Assembly: GCF_051132615.1 (NCBI RefSeq)
Contig: NZ_CP152375.1
Span: forward strand, 2,480,001 to 2,544,000
Length of the DNA: 64,000 nt
Direction of reading: 5' to 3'
Origin: G051132615 sp051132615
Lineage (GTDB): Bacteria; Pseudomonadota; Gammaproteobacteria; Burkholderiales; Neisseriaceae
The notes under the pieces were generated by a model. The model made no database searches and had not been told where the DNA came from. It saw nothing but the letters and a program-made list of their open reading frames with translations. This document shows positions 41,711 to 51,308 of this stretch, piece by piece (within the stretch, counting starts at the first letter, position 1; every line of letters starts with the position of its first letter). Position numbers and translations under genes: made by a program.

Positions 41711-43498
41711 TTAAGGAGAAGGTTCTTCCAATGTTGATTTGCTTTCTTTAAATTGCATTTTATGGAGGCTAGCATAACGTCCATCTAAGGCTAATAGTTC
41801 TTGATGAGTACCTTGTTCAATAATTTGTCCTTGATGCATCACAACGATCATATCTGCGTTTTCAATGGTAGATAAGCGATGAGCCACCACTAATGTTGTA
41901 CGATTTTGCATCAAATTATCTAAGGCAGCTTGTACCAAACGTTCAGATTGAGTATCCAAGGCACTGGTGGCTTCATCCAATATTAGAATAGGCGCGTTTT
42001 TCAGCAAGGCTCTGGCGATAGCCAAACGTTGACGTTGCCCACCAGATAAACGCACACCATTTTCACCAATTAAGGTGTTAAAACCTTCTGGCATGGTATT
42101 GATAAATTCAAGCGCATTTGCGGCAATAGCTGCGGCTTTAATTTCTTCTTCTGTTGCACCAAATTTACCATAGGCGATATTGGCTGCTACAGTATCGTTA
42201 AATAACACAACTTCCTGACTAACTAATGCCATTTTCTCACGTAGGCTTTTGAGTTGAAACTCATTGATTGGTGTACCATCTATACTGATATAGCCATCAG
42301 TTGGTAAATAAAAACGAGGAATTAAATTGGTTAAGGTTGTTTTTCCACTGCCAGAAAATCCTACTAAGGCAACTGTTTTACCTGAAGGAATAGTTAAGCT
42401 AATGTTATCGATTGAATTAGTACTGGCTGCTGGATAGCGAAAAGAAACTTGATGAAATTGAATATTTCCTTGAGTATCTTCTAGGAGTTTTGTACCATCA
42501 TCTGGTTCACTGGTTTCGTCTAAAAAACCAAAAACGCTTTCTGCTGCTGCGAGCCCTAGTTGTAAAGATTGGGTAATACTGGTGATTCTTTTAATTGGAG
42601 AAAATAGTGCAAGCATAGCTGTTAAAAATGCTAAAAAATCACCTGCAGTAAAGTTATTTTGACTGGCTCGTTGCATAGCAAAATATAAAATTACAGCTAA
42701 AGCGCAGGCAATAATTAGTTGGGTGACGCCTGTACTCATTGATGAAGTGCTGGTTTGTTTAACATTGTTATGGCGAATGGAAATGGCCGCTTGTTTAAAG
42801 CGAGTTTCTTCATATTTTTGCCCGCCATATATTTTGACTACTTTTGAACAATCAATGCTTTCACTGAGTACTTGTGTTAATTCTCCCATTAGCTGTTGGT
42901 TTTTACGGGATAGACCACGTAAGCGTTTACTCACAAAGCGAACACATATTGTCACAACAGGTAGGACAAGTAAGGTAATCGTAGTTAGTTGCCAATCAAT
43001 ATAAAGTAATACACCTAATAGGCCAATTACAGTTACACCGTCTTTGATGGTTACTGTAATAACATTAAAACCTGCTGCTGTGATTTGAGTAACATCATTT
43101 GTAATGCGGGAAACGACGCGACCAGATGTATGATCATCATAAAAAGCAGTGGGGAGGGCAAGTAATTTAGCAAATAACTCTTGTCTTAAACTTTGTACTA
43201 AATGATTAGATAAATAACTGCCAGTATATTCATTGATAAAGCCTGTTACACCTCGTAATAAAAACAAGCCAATAATGGCCAAGGGCACCCAGTACATGGC
43301 GGCGGGGTTTTTTTGTACAAAACCTTCATCTACTAACGGCTTTGTCAGCATGGCAACGAGTGGTTCAGTAGACGCAGCAAGAGATAAAGAAATCATGCTG
43401 ACGATAAAAATTTTGAAATAACCACGAAGATACTTAAACAGCCGTTTATAAAGTGCAACACTGGCAGTAAAACTACTGGTTTGGGTTGTTTTGTTCAT
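41711..43498 (-). CDS. msbA: Lipid A export ATP-binding/permease protein MsbA
   Basis: MsbA flips lipid A-core across the inner membrane. The 595-residue half-transporter has a six-helix N-terminal membrane domain and a nucleotide-binding domain with Walker A GFSGSGKTT, signature LSGGQRQRLAIARALLK and Walker B ILILDEATSALD. It lies 7 bases downstream of an LPS-type glycosyltransferase gene, consistent with LPS assembly. All ABC motifs are intact. Confidence 0.95.
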   Translation of the reverse strand: MNKTTQTSSFTASVALYKRLFKYLRGYFKIFIVSMISLSLAASTEPLVAMLTKPLVDEGFVQKNPAAMYWVPLAIIGLFLLRGVTGFINEYTGSYLSNHLVQSLRQELFAKLLALPTAFYDDHTSGRVVSRITNDVTQITAAGFNVITVTIKDGVTVIGLLGVLLYIDWQLTTITLLVLPVVTICVRFVSKRLRGLSRKNQQLMGELTQVLSESIDCSKVVKIYGGQKYEETRFKQAAISIRHNNVKQTSTSSMSTGVTQLIIACALAVILYFAMQRASQNNFTAGDFLAFLTAMLALFSPIKRITSITQSLQLGLAAAESVFGFLDETSEPDDGTKLLEDTQGNIQFHQVSFRYPAASTNSIDNISLTIPSGKTVALVGFSGSGKTTLTNLIPRFYLPTDGYISIDGTPINEFQLKSLREKMALVSQEVVLFNDTVAANIAYGKFGATEEEIKAAAIAANALEFINTMPEGFNTLIGENGVRLSGGQRQRLAIARALLKNAPILILDEATSALDTQSERLVQAALDNLMQNRTTLVVAHRLSTIENADMIVVMHQGQIIEQGTHQELLALDGRYASLHKMQFKESKSTLEEPSP

Positions 43499-43505
43499 AA
43501 AGTTC

Positions 43506-44633
43506 TTAAACTAAAAGCGTTTGGTAAAGAGCGACAAGCTCATTACTCATGTTTTCTAATGTTAATTGGCCAACGCTTATATGAGCATGTTCACTAAGTT
43601 GTTGGGCGTTTTGTTTATGGGCAATTAGCCATTTGCCAATGGCATTAGACCATGTTTTATCTTGTAGTGCATCTGCGATAAAGCCATTTTGTCCTTCAGT
43701 AATAAGTTCTGATGCGCCGCAAGTGTGAGATGTTATCACAGGTAAACCACTGGCTAAAGCTTCGATACAGGCATTAGGAAAAGGATCATATAAAGTTGGT
43801 AAGATAAAGGCATCTGCCGCGCCTAAAAAAGGCAATATATTTTCTTGTTTACCCATAAAAAAACAACGTGTATCTACGTTCAATTTCTTGGCTAAAGATC
43901 TATATTGGTTTAAACGTTTATCATGACCAACAATCAGCAAGGATACTTCTGGGTTTTGGACAAGTCCTTTTAATGCACGAGCAACGCCTTTTCGTTCAAA
44001 GCCTGAGCCTACATATAGTAATAATGGGGTTTGTTCATTAATTTTTAAAGATGCCCTCACTTCTTGTCGGTATTTTTTTAGGGTAGGGGAAAAAGTTTTA
44101 GTGTCGACACCATTATAAATAACCGTTATTTTATGCTCAGGTAAACCAAAATAAGTTTGAATTTCTTTTTTGATCATATGCGAGTTACAAATAACTTTTT
44201 TTAGCTCAGGATGTGTAAACATAGCTTTTTCAGCATATTTAACATAATGGTGGTAAGGATTGAAAAATTGCGCAATTGCGCCTTTTATGCCACGTGAAGC
44301 TCTTCTTAATTTTAGCCAGTGAGCATGAACACCATCTCCTGCTCGATAAACGTGGGCGCCAGCAATACGTTCATGAGATTGAATTAAGTCAAAATGATTT
44401 TTTTGCCAAAATTGACGACATTGATATGCAAAACTGAAGTCTCTCCAAACATTACCTAAGTAAAAAGGGTTGATGATATGTGCTGTGATTCCCGCAAGAG
44501 GTTCCCATTTGCGCGTGATTAAGTGAATATCTAAATCCTTATGGGCGTGTAGAGCCTGTAAAGCCCTACTCACAAAGCGCTCTGCTCCGCCCATAGCCGA
44601 GTATTTCTGCCGAATGAGGACAATTTTACTCAT
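43506..44633 (-). CDS. Family 4 glycosyltransferase, probably LPS core
   Basis: The 375-residue GT-B protein has the N-terminal acceptor motif QKYSAMGGAERFVSRAL and the C-terminal donor-binding motif (PTLYDPFPNACIEALASGLP) with the E-X7-E pattern. RAGDGVHAHWLKLRRASRG is typical of the WaaG-related core glycosyltransferases of beta-proteobacteria. Its link to msbA supports a role in LPS core synthesis. The sugar and acceptor cannot be deduced. Confidence 0.88.
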   Translation of the reverse strand: MSKIVLIRQKYSAMGGAERFVSRALQALHAHKDLDIHLITRKWEPLAGITAHIINPFYLGNVWRDFSFAYQCRQFWQKNHFDLIQSHERIAGAHVYRAGDGVHAHWLKLRRASRGIKGAIAQFFNPYHHYVKYAEKAMFTHPELKKVICNSHMIKKEIQTYFGLPEHKITVIYNGVDTKTFSPTLKKYRQEVRASLKINEQTPLLLYVGSGFERKGVARALKGLVQNPEVSLLIVGHDKRLNQYRSLAKKLNVDTRCFFMGKQENILPFLGAADAFILPTLYDPFPNACIEALASGLPVITSHTCGASELITEGQNGFIADALQDKTWSNAIGKWLIAHKQNAQQLSEHAHISVGQLTLENMSNELVALYQTLLV

Positions 44634-44665
44634 AAGTGTCCCAAAATATTGAGTTTCATCATATA

Positions 44666-46081
44666 TTAGGATGCAAGAGCATTTTGAATAAAGCTTTTAA
44701 CTAGATTGGCATCATTTTGTATGATGCTCACTTTTTGTGGTAGTTGTTCAATCCCCTCTAAAGGTGTCGGCACAGGAATATGAACCGAAGAGTCAATGGC
44801 TTCTTTAATTGTTTCCTCAAATTTAATTGCTAAAGCAGTTTCTAAACAAATGATTTTTTCATTAGGTTTGCGTACTTCTCGTGCAACTTTTACGCCATCA
44901 GCAGTATGGGGATCGATAAGTTGTTTATCTTGTGCATAAACTTGAGCAATTGTTTTTAAACGGTCGGCATGAGTACTCTTGCCAGAAGTAAATCCAAATT
45001 GATTGTGTATTGAATCTAGTTTTTCTGCATAATTAAAGCCAGTTTTTGCATCAACTTGTTTCCACAATGTTTTGATTTTTTCTGGGTTTTTACCACTCAG
45101 ATCAAAAATAAAACGTTCGAAGTTTGAGGCTTTGGAAATATCCATAGAAGGGCTGGAGGTTATATAGGTTTTATCTGTTCCTCTTGGTGTGTAATGGCCT
45201 GTTTTAAAAAATTCGTCTAAGACATCATTTTCATTTGTCGCCACAATTAAACGATCAATAGGTAGCCCCATTTGTTTGGCGATGTGTCCAGCACAAATAT
45301 TGCCAAAGTTACCACTGGGTACACAAAAGCTGACTTTTTCTTGATTATTATTGGTACTGGCTAAATAGCCTTTAAAGTAATAAACAACTTGAGCCACAAT
45401 TCTTGCCCAGTTAATTGAGTTTACCGTGCCAATTTTGTAGGTGTTTTTAAATTGAGCATCATTTTGTACAGCTTTAACAATATCTTGGCAATCATCAAAT
45501 AAACCCTCAACAGCAATATTGTAAATATTTTTGTCTTGTAAACTATACATTTGCGCACGTTGAAACGCACTCATTTTGCCATTTGGAGAAAGCATAAAGA
45601 CATTAATCCCTTTTTTGCCTCTCATGGCATATTCAGCAGCACTGCCTGTGTCACCACTGGTGGCACCTAATATATTCAGTTGAGCTGATTTTTTCTCTAA
45701 TACATATTCAAAAATATTACCCAAAAATTGCATGGCCATATCTTTAAACGCCAAAGTTGGGCCATTGGATAAAGCTTGAATAATAATGCCATCATTTAAA
45801 GAGCGAACAGGGGTAATATCGGTAGAACCAAAAATTTCAGCAGTATAAGTTTTGTGAACCAGTTGTTTGAGGTCTTTTTCGTTGATATCCGTAATAAATA
45901 ATCGCATAATTTCAAATGCAAGATCAGCATAAGATAATTGGCGCCATTGAGCCAGCGTTGCATCATCAATTTGTGGATAGTGTTCAGGCATAACCAAACC
46001 ACCATCTGGTGCCAATCCCATTAATAGCACGTCACAAAAATGTTGAGGAGGTAACTCACCACGGGTACTGATATAGCGCAT
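44666..46081 (-). CDS. thrC: Threonine synthase
   Basis: ThrC converts O-phospho-homoserine to threonine with PLP. The PLP lysine is in SNGPTLAFKDMAMQFLG near residue 115, and GATSGDTGSAAEYAMRG follows. The 471-residue length and N-terminal MRYISTRGELPPQHF fit the class found in proteobacteria and fungi. hom and thrB are not adjacent, so this is a separate locus. Confidence 0.96.
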   Translation of the reverse strand: MRYISTRGELPPQHFCDVLLMGLAPDGGLVMPEHYPQIDDATLAQWRQLSYADLAFEIMRLFITDINEKDLKQLVHKTYTAEIFGSTDITPVRSLNDGIIIQALSNGPTLAFKDMAMQFLGNIFEYVLEKKSAQLNILGATSGDTGSAAEYAMRGKKGINVFMLSPNGKMSAFQRAQMYSLQDKNIYNIAVEGLFDDCQDIVKAVQNDAQFKNTYKIGTVNSINWARIVAQVVYYFKGYLASTNNNQEKVSFCVPSGNFGNICAGHIAKQMGLPIDRLIVATNENDVLDEFFKTGHYTPRGTDKTYITSSPSMDISKASNFERFIFDLSGKNPEKIKTLWKQVDAKTGFNYAEKLDSIHNQFGFTSGKSTHADRLKTIAQVYAQDKQLIDPHTADGVKVAREVRKPNEKIICLETALAIKFEETIKEAIDSSVHIPVPTPLEGIEQLPQKVSIIQNDANLVKSFIQNALAS

Positions 46082-46112
46082 AATTAGTTCCTGATTTTAA
46101 TGGTAAAAGTGA

Positions 46113-46472
46113 TTATTTAAAGTAATTAAGTTTTTGAGCGCAGACAATAACTGAGTTTGCCGCTACAGTTGCCACAGTTTTTTTTCGTTCTGTTGGGTTG
46201 GTCAAAACAGTGCTGATTTCTTCATTGGTCGCTTGATTAAAGGCTTCGTCACTGACACAGCGACAAATTTCTTGTACTTTATCTTGTTTATTGGCCAATA
46301 AAATTGCCAAAATTTGGTTTTGGTTGATTTGTTCCTGACACTCTTGTGCGACTGTTTGGCCGAATACAAAGCGTGCGCTTTTTTGCGCAAATGTATTATT
46401 TTCAGTAGAACATGCCAAAAGGCTCATGAGTATGAGTAATCCAAGAGCAGGAGTCTTTATTATGTTTGTCAT
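46113..46472 (-). CDS. Putative lipoprotein, 119 residues
   Basis: The signal ends in the lipobox LLAC (Cys at 21, MSLLACS). The mature part is helical with four further cysteines (QECQEQ, EICRCVS and IVCAQK), suggesting two disulfides. No family is recognised. It ends 31 bases upstream of thrC on the same strand and may share its promoter. Confidence 0.72.
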   Translation of the reverse strand: MTNIIKTPALGLLILMSLLACSTENNTFAQKSARFVFGQTVAQECQEQINQNQILAILLANKQDKVQEICRCVSDEAFNQATNEEISTVLTNPTERKKTVATVAANSVIVCAQKLNYFK

Positions 46473-46912
46473 GTATTAAGTATGATATTTTAAAATTGCT
46501 TTTGTAAGGACAACGTTCATTTTACAGAAAATAAGTATTGAAAAGCAAATAAAATAAGATATCGTTATCTTTATCAAATTCTTTTAAAATAATAGTTTGC
46601 ATGAAAAGGGGTGTTTGTTGTTAAAGTAATATGAGTTAATAATTTTCTTAGTTAAACTACGGCAATCGTTTTTATCTGATTTTTTTTACTCTATAAAACC
46701 TTGATAAACTGAGATACAAATAAATGCATCGTATTGATTTTTCTTAATCTAAAGTAATCTCTAGCATTTTTTCTTTGTCTATCATGATAGTTTGACTATA
46801 ACGGCTTACTTTATTCTGTTGTTTATTCTTGCCTTGATATGATTTTTATATCAAGATATTTTGCAAACTAAATAATTACCCTTTATGAGGGGCTACAATA
46901 TAAGGAGTACTC
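46473..46912. other. Long AT-rich upstream region of the MFS gene
   Basis: No ORF with good support. It serves as divergent promoter space for the lipoprotein/thrC unit and the MFS gene. No riboswitch could be recognised by eye. A TATCATGATA palindrome at about 46782-46791 is the only obvious symmetric site. Confidence 0.4.
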
Positions 46913-48133
46913 ATGGGAGAAATCATACAGAAACAGCCTGTTGTTTCTAAAAATAAATTATTATTTATTGCGGGTTTAGGCTGGTTATTTGATGCAATGG
47001 ATGTTGGATTATTGTCTTTTATTTTGGCTGCATTAAAACAGGATTGGGGTTTAAGTGCAACTGAGTTGGGTTGGATTGGTGGTGTTAATTCAATCGGAAT
47101 GGCTGTAGGTGCTTTTGTTTTTGGTGTATGGGCAGATAAACGAGGGCGTAAATCTGCATTTATGTTTACCTTGCTCTTGTTTAGCTTAGCAAGTGGTTTA
47201 ACTGCATTTGCTCAGGGCTTAGTGATTTTTATGATTTTGCGTTTTTTTATTGGTATGGGCTTAGGGGGAGAACTGCCTGTTGCCTCTACTTTAGTGAGTG
47301 AGAGTGTACCAGCAAATGAAAGAGGGCGTATTGTTGTTTTATTAGAGAGCTTTTGGGCTTTTGGCTGGTTAGCTGCGGCATTAATTGCTTACTTTGTGAT
47401 TCCTCAGTGGGGCTGGCGTGCGGCGATGTTATTGTGTGCCTTACCTGCCTTATATACTATTTATTTACGTCGTAATTTACCTGAGTCGGATCATTTTGAG
47501 CGTATTGAATCAGCAGATAAAAAATTATCCGTAATGTGTAAAATACAAGCTTTATGGGCACCAGAGTACCGACGATCAACGATTATGTTATGGATTGTTT
47601 GGTTTACTGTTGTTTTTTCTTATTATGGTATGTTTTTATGGCTCCCCAGTGTTGTCATGATGAAAGGATTTTCCTTAATTAAAAGTTTTGAATATGTTTT
47701 AGTCATGACTTTGGCCCAATTGCCTGGGTATTTTACTGCTGCCTGGCTAATTGAAAAGGTGGGACGTAGGTTTGTTTTGGTGACTTACCTATCTGGAACT
47801 GTTGTGAGTGCCTTCTTCTTTGGTGAAGCGACAAGTAGCATGCAATTGATTGCTTTTGGCATGCTTTTATCGTTTTTTAATTTAGGTGCTTGGGGGGCAC
47901 TTTATGCTTATACACCAGAACAATATCCCACTGCTATTCGTGCCACGGGAGCTGGGTTAGCAGCTTCTGTCGGTCGTATAGGAGGGATACTTGGGCCATT
48001 AATGGTTGGTTATTTTGTTGCAGCAAATTTGTCTATTTCTCTCATATTTATTGTGTTTTGTTTGACCATTGTGTTGGGTATTTTGGCGATTATCTTTTTA
48101 GGAAGAGAAACAAAAATGTTGGACTTAACATAA
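46913..48133 (+). CDS. MFS transporter, AAHS/NiaP-like
   Basis: The 406-residue transporter has twelve hydrophobic helices. GWLFDAMDVGLLSFIL in helix 1 and the loop 2-3 motif GVWADKRGRKSAF fit the aromatic acid:H+ symporter / nicotinate transporter branch, as do RFFIGMGLGGELPVAST and the helix 11 region RIGGILGPL. A TAAGGAG ribosome site precedes ATG. NiaP-type niacin uptake is a good candidate, but related proteins carry other acids. Confidence 0.85.
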   Translation: MGEIIQKQPVVSKNKLLFIAGLGWLFDAMDVGLLSFILAALKQDWGLSATELGWIGGVNSIGMAVGAFVFGVWADKRGRKSAFMFTLLLFSLASGLTAFAQGLVIFMILRFFIGMGLGGELPVASTLVSESVPANERGRIVVLLESFWAFGWLAAALIAYFVIPQWGWRAAMLLCALPALYTIYLRRNLPESDHFERIESADKKLSVMCKIQALWAPEYRRSTIMLWIVWFTVVFSYYGMFLWLPSVVMMKGFSLIKSFEYVLVMTLAQLPGYFTAAWLIEKVGRRFVLVTYLSGTVVSAFFFGEATSSMQLIAFGMLLSFFNLGAWGALYAYTPEQYPTAIRATGAGLAASVGRIGGILGPLMVGYFVAANLSISLIFIVFCLTIVLGILAIIFLGRETKMLDLT

Positions 48134-48355
48134 TTGATTTATAACTATAACATCATACAGTCGAGTTTTTTTGAGAATATAGAAATTTGTTTGCTGGTTA
48201 TATTTAAAATATTAATTATTATTTTAAATATATATGATAAGATAATGTCCAAATAAAGCAAGTAATGGCTTGTGTATTCAATAGTGATCACTATATGATA
48301 TATGTAATTAAGTTAGATTTATTTCAATATAGTTAATTTAGAGAAGGATAAAAAA

Positions 48356-48841
48356 ATGAAATTGACTCAATTAGCACTGCTTTCAGCCGCATTATTGACA
48401 ATGGGCTCTGTACAGGCTGCACCAAATACTGCATTAGAAAAAGTTGCTCCTTACCCAAAAGCAGAAACAGGTTATACCCGTAATGTGATTAATTTGCCTA
48501 CATTAAAAAATGAAGATAATGTTAAAGTAGAGCTATTAATAGGTAAAGATTTAATGGTTGATTGTAATCGCCAAATGTTAGGTGGCACTATTGAAACCAA
48601 AACATTACAAGGTTGGGGGTATGATTATTTTGTTGTGAGTGATGTCAAAGGTCCTATGTCTACTTTAATGGCGTGTCCTAATCAACAAAAACGTAAAGCA
48701 TTTGTTCGTATAGGTAATATTAATCAATTGTATCGTTATAACAGTAAATTACCTATGGTGATTTATGTGCCAAAAGATGTACAAGTAAAATACCGTATTT
48801 GGAGCGCTTCGCCAAAAATACAAATTGCTAAAGAGCAATAA
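48356..48841 (+). CDS. eco: Ecotin, periplasmic serine protease inhibitor
   Basis: Ecotin is a dimeric periplasmic inhibitor of trypsin-fold proteases such as elastase, chymotrypsin and factor Xa. A signal peptide ends at about residue 21 (GSVQA). The mature part has EKVAPYPKAETGYTR, the disulfide Cys residues in VDCNRQ and MACPNQ, and the reactive loop GPMSTLMACP with the P1 Met. The usual length of about 140 mature residues is kept. It may protect against host neutrophil elastase. Confidence 0.96.
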   Translation: MKLTQLALLSAALLTMGSVQAAPNTALEKVAPYPKAETGYTRNVINLPTLKNEDNVKVELLIGKDLMVDCNRQMLGGTIETKTLQGWGYDYFVVSDVKGPMSTLMACPNQQKRKAFVRIGNINQLYRYNSKLPMVIYVPKDVQVKYRIWSASPKIQIAKEQ

Positions 48842-48864
48842 ACTTTAGTTTTAACCCAAAGTTG

Positions 48865-48899
48865 AGCCACAATATAAGCATTTATATTGTGGCTTTTTG
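48865..48899 (+). terminator. Terminator after ecotin gene
   Basis: A perfect 13-bp stem (48865-48877 with 48882-48894), a 4-base loop and five T. Confidence 0.92.
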
Positions 48900-48982
48900 T
48901 TGAATAAGTTACGGATAATTATTCTATAAAAACCTCTATTATTTTTAGGTAGGCAAGTAAAGAGATGAGTATTTTTATAGTA

Positions 48983-50455
48983 TTATTTTGCCTCTAATTG
49001 CCCCATCATTCCCGCATCTTCATGTTCTAAAATATGGCAATGATACATTCGGATTCCTTTTTGATTTTGTACAGTAATAATTCGTGCTTTCTCATAAGGT
49101 TTTAAATTTATTGTATCTTTTAGCATTTTATACTCAGGTTTTTTGATTTGCCCATTTTGCTCAAACTCTTTCACTAAAAAATGTGTCCCGTGAAGGTGGA
49201 AGTTATGATCCATATGAGAATTGTTATAAATTTCCCATTCTTCTACTTGACCAACTTTGGTGTGGATATCAATACGGTTCATATCATGTTCTTTGCCATT
49301 AATGAAGAAGTTCATATGTTCTTCGGAGTAGGTTAATTGTCTTTTAACCGTTGGGGTGCCAAAATCAGCAATGGTTCTTAATTTTTTAGGCAGGGTGATG
49401 GTTTGTCCATTTTGCATCTTAACTTGGCCTAAAATGAGGTCTTTTTCTGGTGGTACATTGCCCATTTTTTGACGATCGTATGCCAATGCGGTTAGGTTAA
49501 AATGGCCAGTATGCTTTGGTGTCAGTACAATTTCAGCTCTCTCTCCAGGGGTTAAGAGTATTGTGTTAATGGCTTGAGGAGTTTCTAATAATCCACCATC
49601 ATTGCTAACTAAATAAGCTTCAACTTGATCTTCCGGAAAATTCAAATTGAGGTAACGAGCAGAGTTGCCATTCCAGATACGCCATCTTTGAGTGCCATTT
49701 AACGAAATTTCAGGCTGTTTTTGCCCATTAATCAATGTATATTGTCCTTCTCGTCCATTCATTCTGTCCATCATAGAGCTAGGGGCAATTTGCCCGTTTG
49801 GATCTAACTTCAGATCAGATATAAATAGGTTTTGTTCAGGAATGTCGCGTAATGGGTCATTAGGGTCTCTGACAATAAATAATCCTGCTAAGCCTCTATA
49901 AACTTGCTCAGCAGTTGCTTTATGGGTATGAGGGTGGAACCAATGACTTCCTGCCATATTTTGTGTCAGTTTAAATTGATACATATGTGATTGTTTGATG
50001 GCTACAGGGTCTTGTGGGTTACCATCTTGATCGGCAGGAATACTTAAACCATGCCAATGAATCGTGGTTTCTTGTGGTAATTGATTATTCAATTTAATGT
50101 TGACTTGGGTACCCACTTGAGTATCTATTACAGGTAAAAGCGTATCATTGTATAACCAAAACTGTGTACTTTGACCCGTTGCTAAAGTGACATCAGTAGG
50201 TTTGGCGGTTAAAGTAGCTTCAAAAACCCCCGCTTTTTTACTGGTGTTTTTAACTAGTGCTAAAGGTTTCAATGGTTCATTTGTTGGTAGTTTGATGTAT
50301 TCTTGTAAAGTGGTCTCTTGCATCATCATATGCATATTGTTTTGCTCAGGCATTTTATGGTTCATCATTTGTTTATGTTGTTCTTGAGCAAGGGCATAAC
50401 CAGAAAATAATAAACTACTGGTTAATAAGCTGATGAAAATCTTATGGTGAAGCAT
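48983..50455 (-). CDS. Multicopper oxidase, CueO/CopA type
   Basis: This exported cuproxidase oxidises Cu(I) and protects the periplasm. From the ATG at 50455 (AGGAGA 7 bases upstream) it has a signal ending YALA and a His/Met-rich segment (HKQMMNHKMPEQNNMHMMMQ). The four copper-ligand clusters follow: HWHGLSIP, HWFHPHTH, HNFHLHGTHF and YHCHILEHEDAGMM. The last contains the type 1 Cys-His and Met ligands. No twin-arginine is evident in this signal, unlike E. coli CueO, suggesting Sec export. It is divergent from copRS across a cop box. Confidence 0.94.
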   Translation of the reverse strand: MLHHKIFISLLTSSLLFSGYALAQEQHKQMMNHKMPEQNNMHMMMQETTLQEYIKLPTNEPLKPLALVKNTSKKAGVFEATLTAKPTDVTLATGQSTQFWLYNDTLLPVIDTQVGTQVNIKLNNQLPQETTIHWHGLSIPADQDGNPQDPVAIKQSHMYQFKLTQNMAGSHWFHPHTHKATAEQVYRGLAGLFIVRDPNDPLRDIPEQNLFISDLKLDPNGQIAPSSMMDRMNGREGQYTLINGQKQPEISLNGTQRWRIWNGNSARYLNLNFPEDQVEAYLVSNDGGLLETPQAINTILLTPGERAEIVLTPKHTGHFNLTALAYDRQKMGNVPPEKDLILGQVKMQNGQTITLPKKLRTIADFGTPTVKRQLTYSEEHMNFFINGKEHDMNRIDIHTKVGQVEEWEIYNNSHMDHNFHLHGTHFLVKEFEQNGQIKKPEYKMLKDTINLKPYEKARIITVQNQKGIRMYHCHILEHEDAGMMGQLEAK

Positions 50456-50540
50456 GTGTCGTTCTCCTAATCTACTAATCGGGTTAAGTTTTATAAAGTA
50501 CATTTTAATGTTTGTTGAAGGTCATTTCGGTGACGGATTT

Positions 50541-50556
50541 ATGACAATTTTGTCAT
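50541..50556. promoter_or_regulatory. Palindromic cop box (CopR/CusR binding site)
   Basis: ATGACAATTTTGTCAT is a perfect 16-bp palindrome matching the E. coli CusR/Pseudomonas CopR box core (TGACA...TGTCA). It lies 85 bases from the oxidase start and 71 from copR, so one site can control both. Two GGTGAC elements flank it. This predicts copper-dependent, autoregulated expression. Confidence 0.85.
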
Positions 50557-50627
50557 CTTGGTGACAGGCTTAAATAAGATTGTGTATAGTATGTTGTATT
50601 GGATGAACTTGTGATTTAAAACATAAT

Positions 50628-51308
50628 ATGAAACTATTGATTGTGGAAGATGAAATAAAAACGGGTGATTATCTGCGTCAAGGGTTAACTGAGGCGGGTT
50701 TTATCGTAGATTTAGCAAGAAGGGGGCTAGATGGTTACCACTTTGCGATGACCGAACATTATGATCTGATTATATTAGATGTGATGTTGCCTGATTTAGA
50801 TGGCTGGAAAATCATAGAATCTTTAAGAAATGCAGGTAAGGTGATGCCCGTTTTATTATTAACTGCTATGGGGACTGTTGAGAATAGAGTAAAAGGCTTG
50901 GAGTTAGGAGCAGATGATTATTTGGTTAAGCCATTTGATTTTGCTGAATTATTAGCAAGAGTGAGAACATTATTACGCAGAGGCATCATACCTGTTTCAT
51001 CAAATATACTAGAGATAGCTGATATGAAGCTTGATTTAATCCGTCGTAAAGTTACCCGTCAAGGAGAAAAGATCAATTTAACCAATAAAGAATTTGTTTT
51101 ATTAGAGTTTTTAGTTCGCCATCAAGGTGAAGTATTACCTCGCTCTTTGATTGCTTCACAAGTGTGGGATATGAATTTTGACAGTGACACTAATGTTATT
51201 GATGTGGCTATTCGTCGTTTACGTTCTAAAATAGACAATGATTTTGAGCCAAAATTAATTCATACAGTTCGTGGTATGGGCTATGTTTTGGAAGCAACTG
51301 ATGAATAA
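50628..51308 (+). CDS. copR: Copper-responsive response regulator, OmpR/CopR family
   Basis: The 226-residue regulator has a receiver domain with the phospho-acceptor Asp51 (LIILDVMLPDLDGW) and conserved LLLTAMG and Lys (LVKPFDF), then an OmpR-type winged helix (NLTNKEFVLLEFLVRHQGE, VIDVAIRRLRSKID, RGMGYVLE). The high similarity to CusR/CopR types plus the adjacent cop box supports copper sensing. The end overlaps copS by 8 bases. Confidence 0.93.
   Translation: MKLLIVEDEIKTGDYLRQGLTEAGFIVDLARRGLDGYHFAMTEHYDLIILDVMLPDLDGWKIIESLRNAGKVMPVLLLTAMGTVENRVKGLELGADDYLVKPFDFAELLARVRTLLRRGIIPVSSNILEIADMKLDLIRRKVTRQGEKINLTNKEFVLLEFLVRHQGEVLPRSLIASQVWDMNFDSDTNVIDVAIRRLRSKIDNDFEPKLIHTVRGMGYVLEATDE

Noticed and set aside
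46473..46912. A riboswitch before the NiaP-like MFS gene
   Set aside because: No known riboswitch core or terminator/antiterminator pair could be seen by eye.
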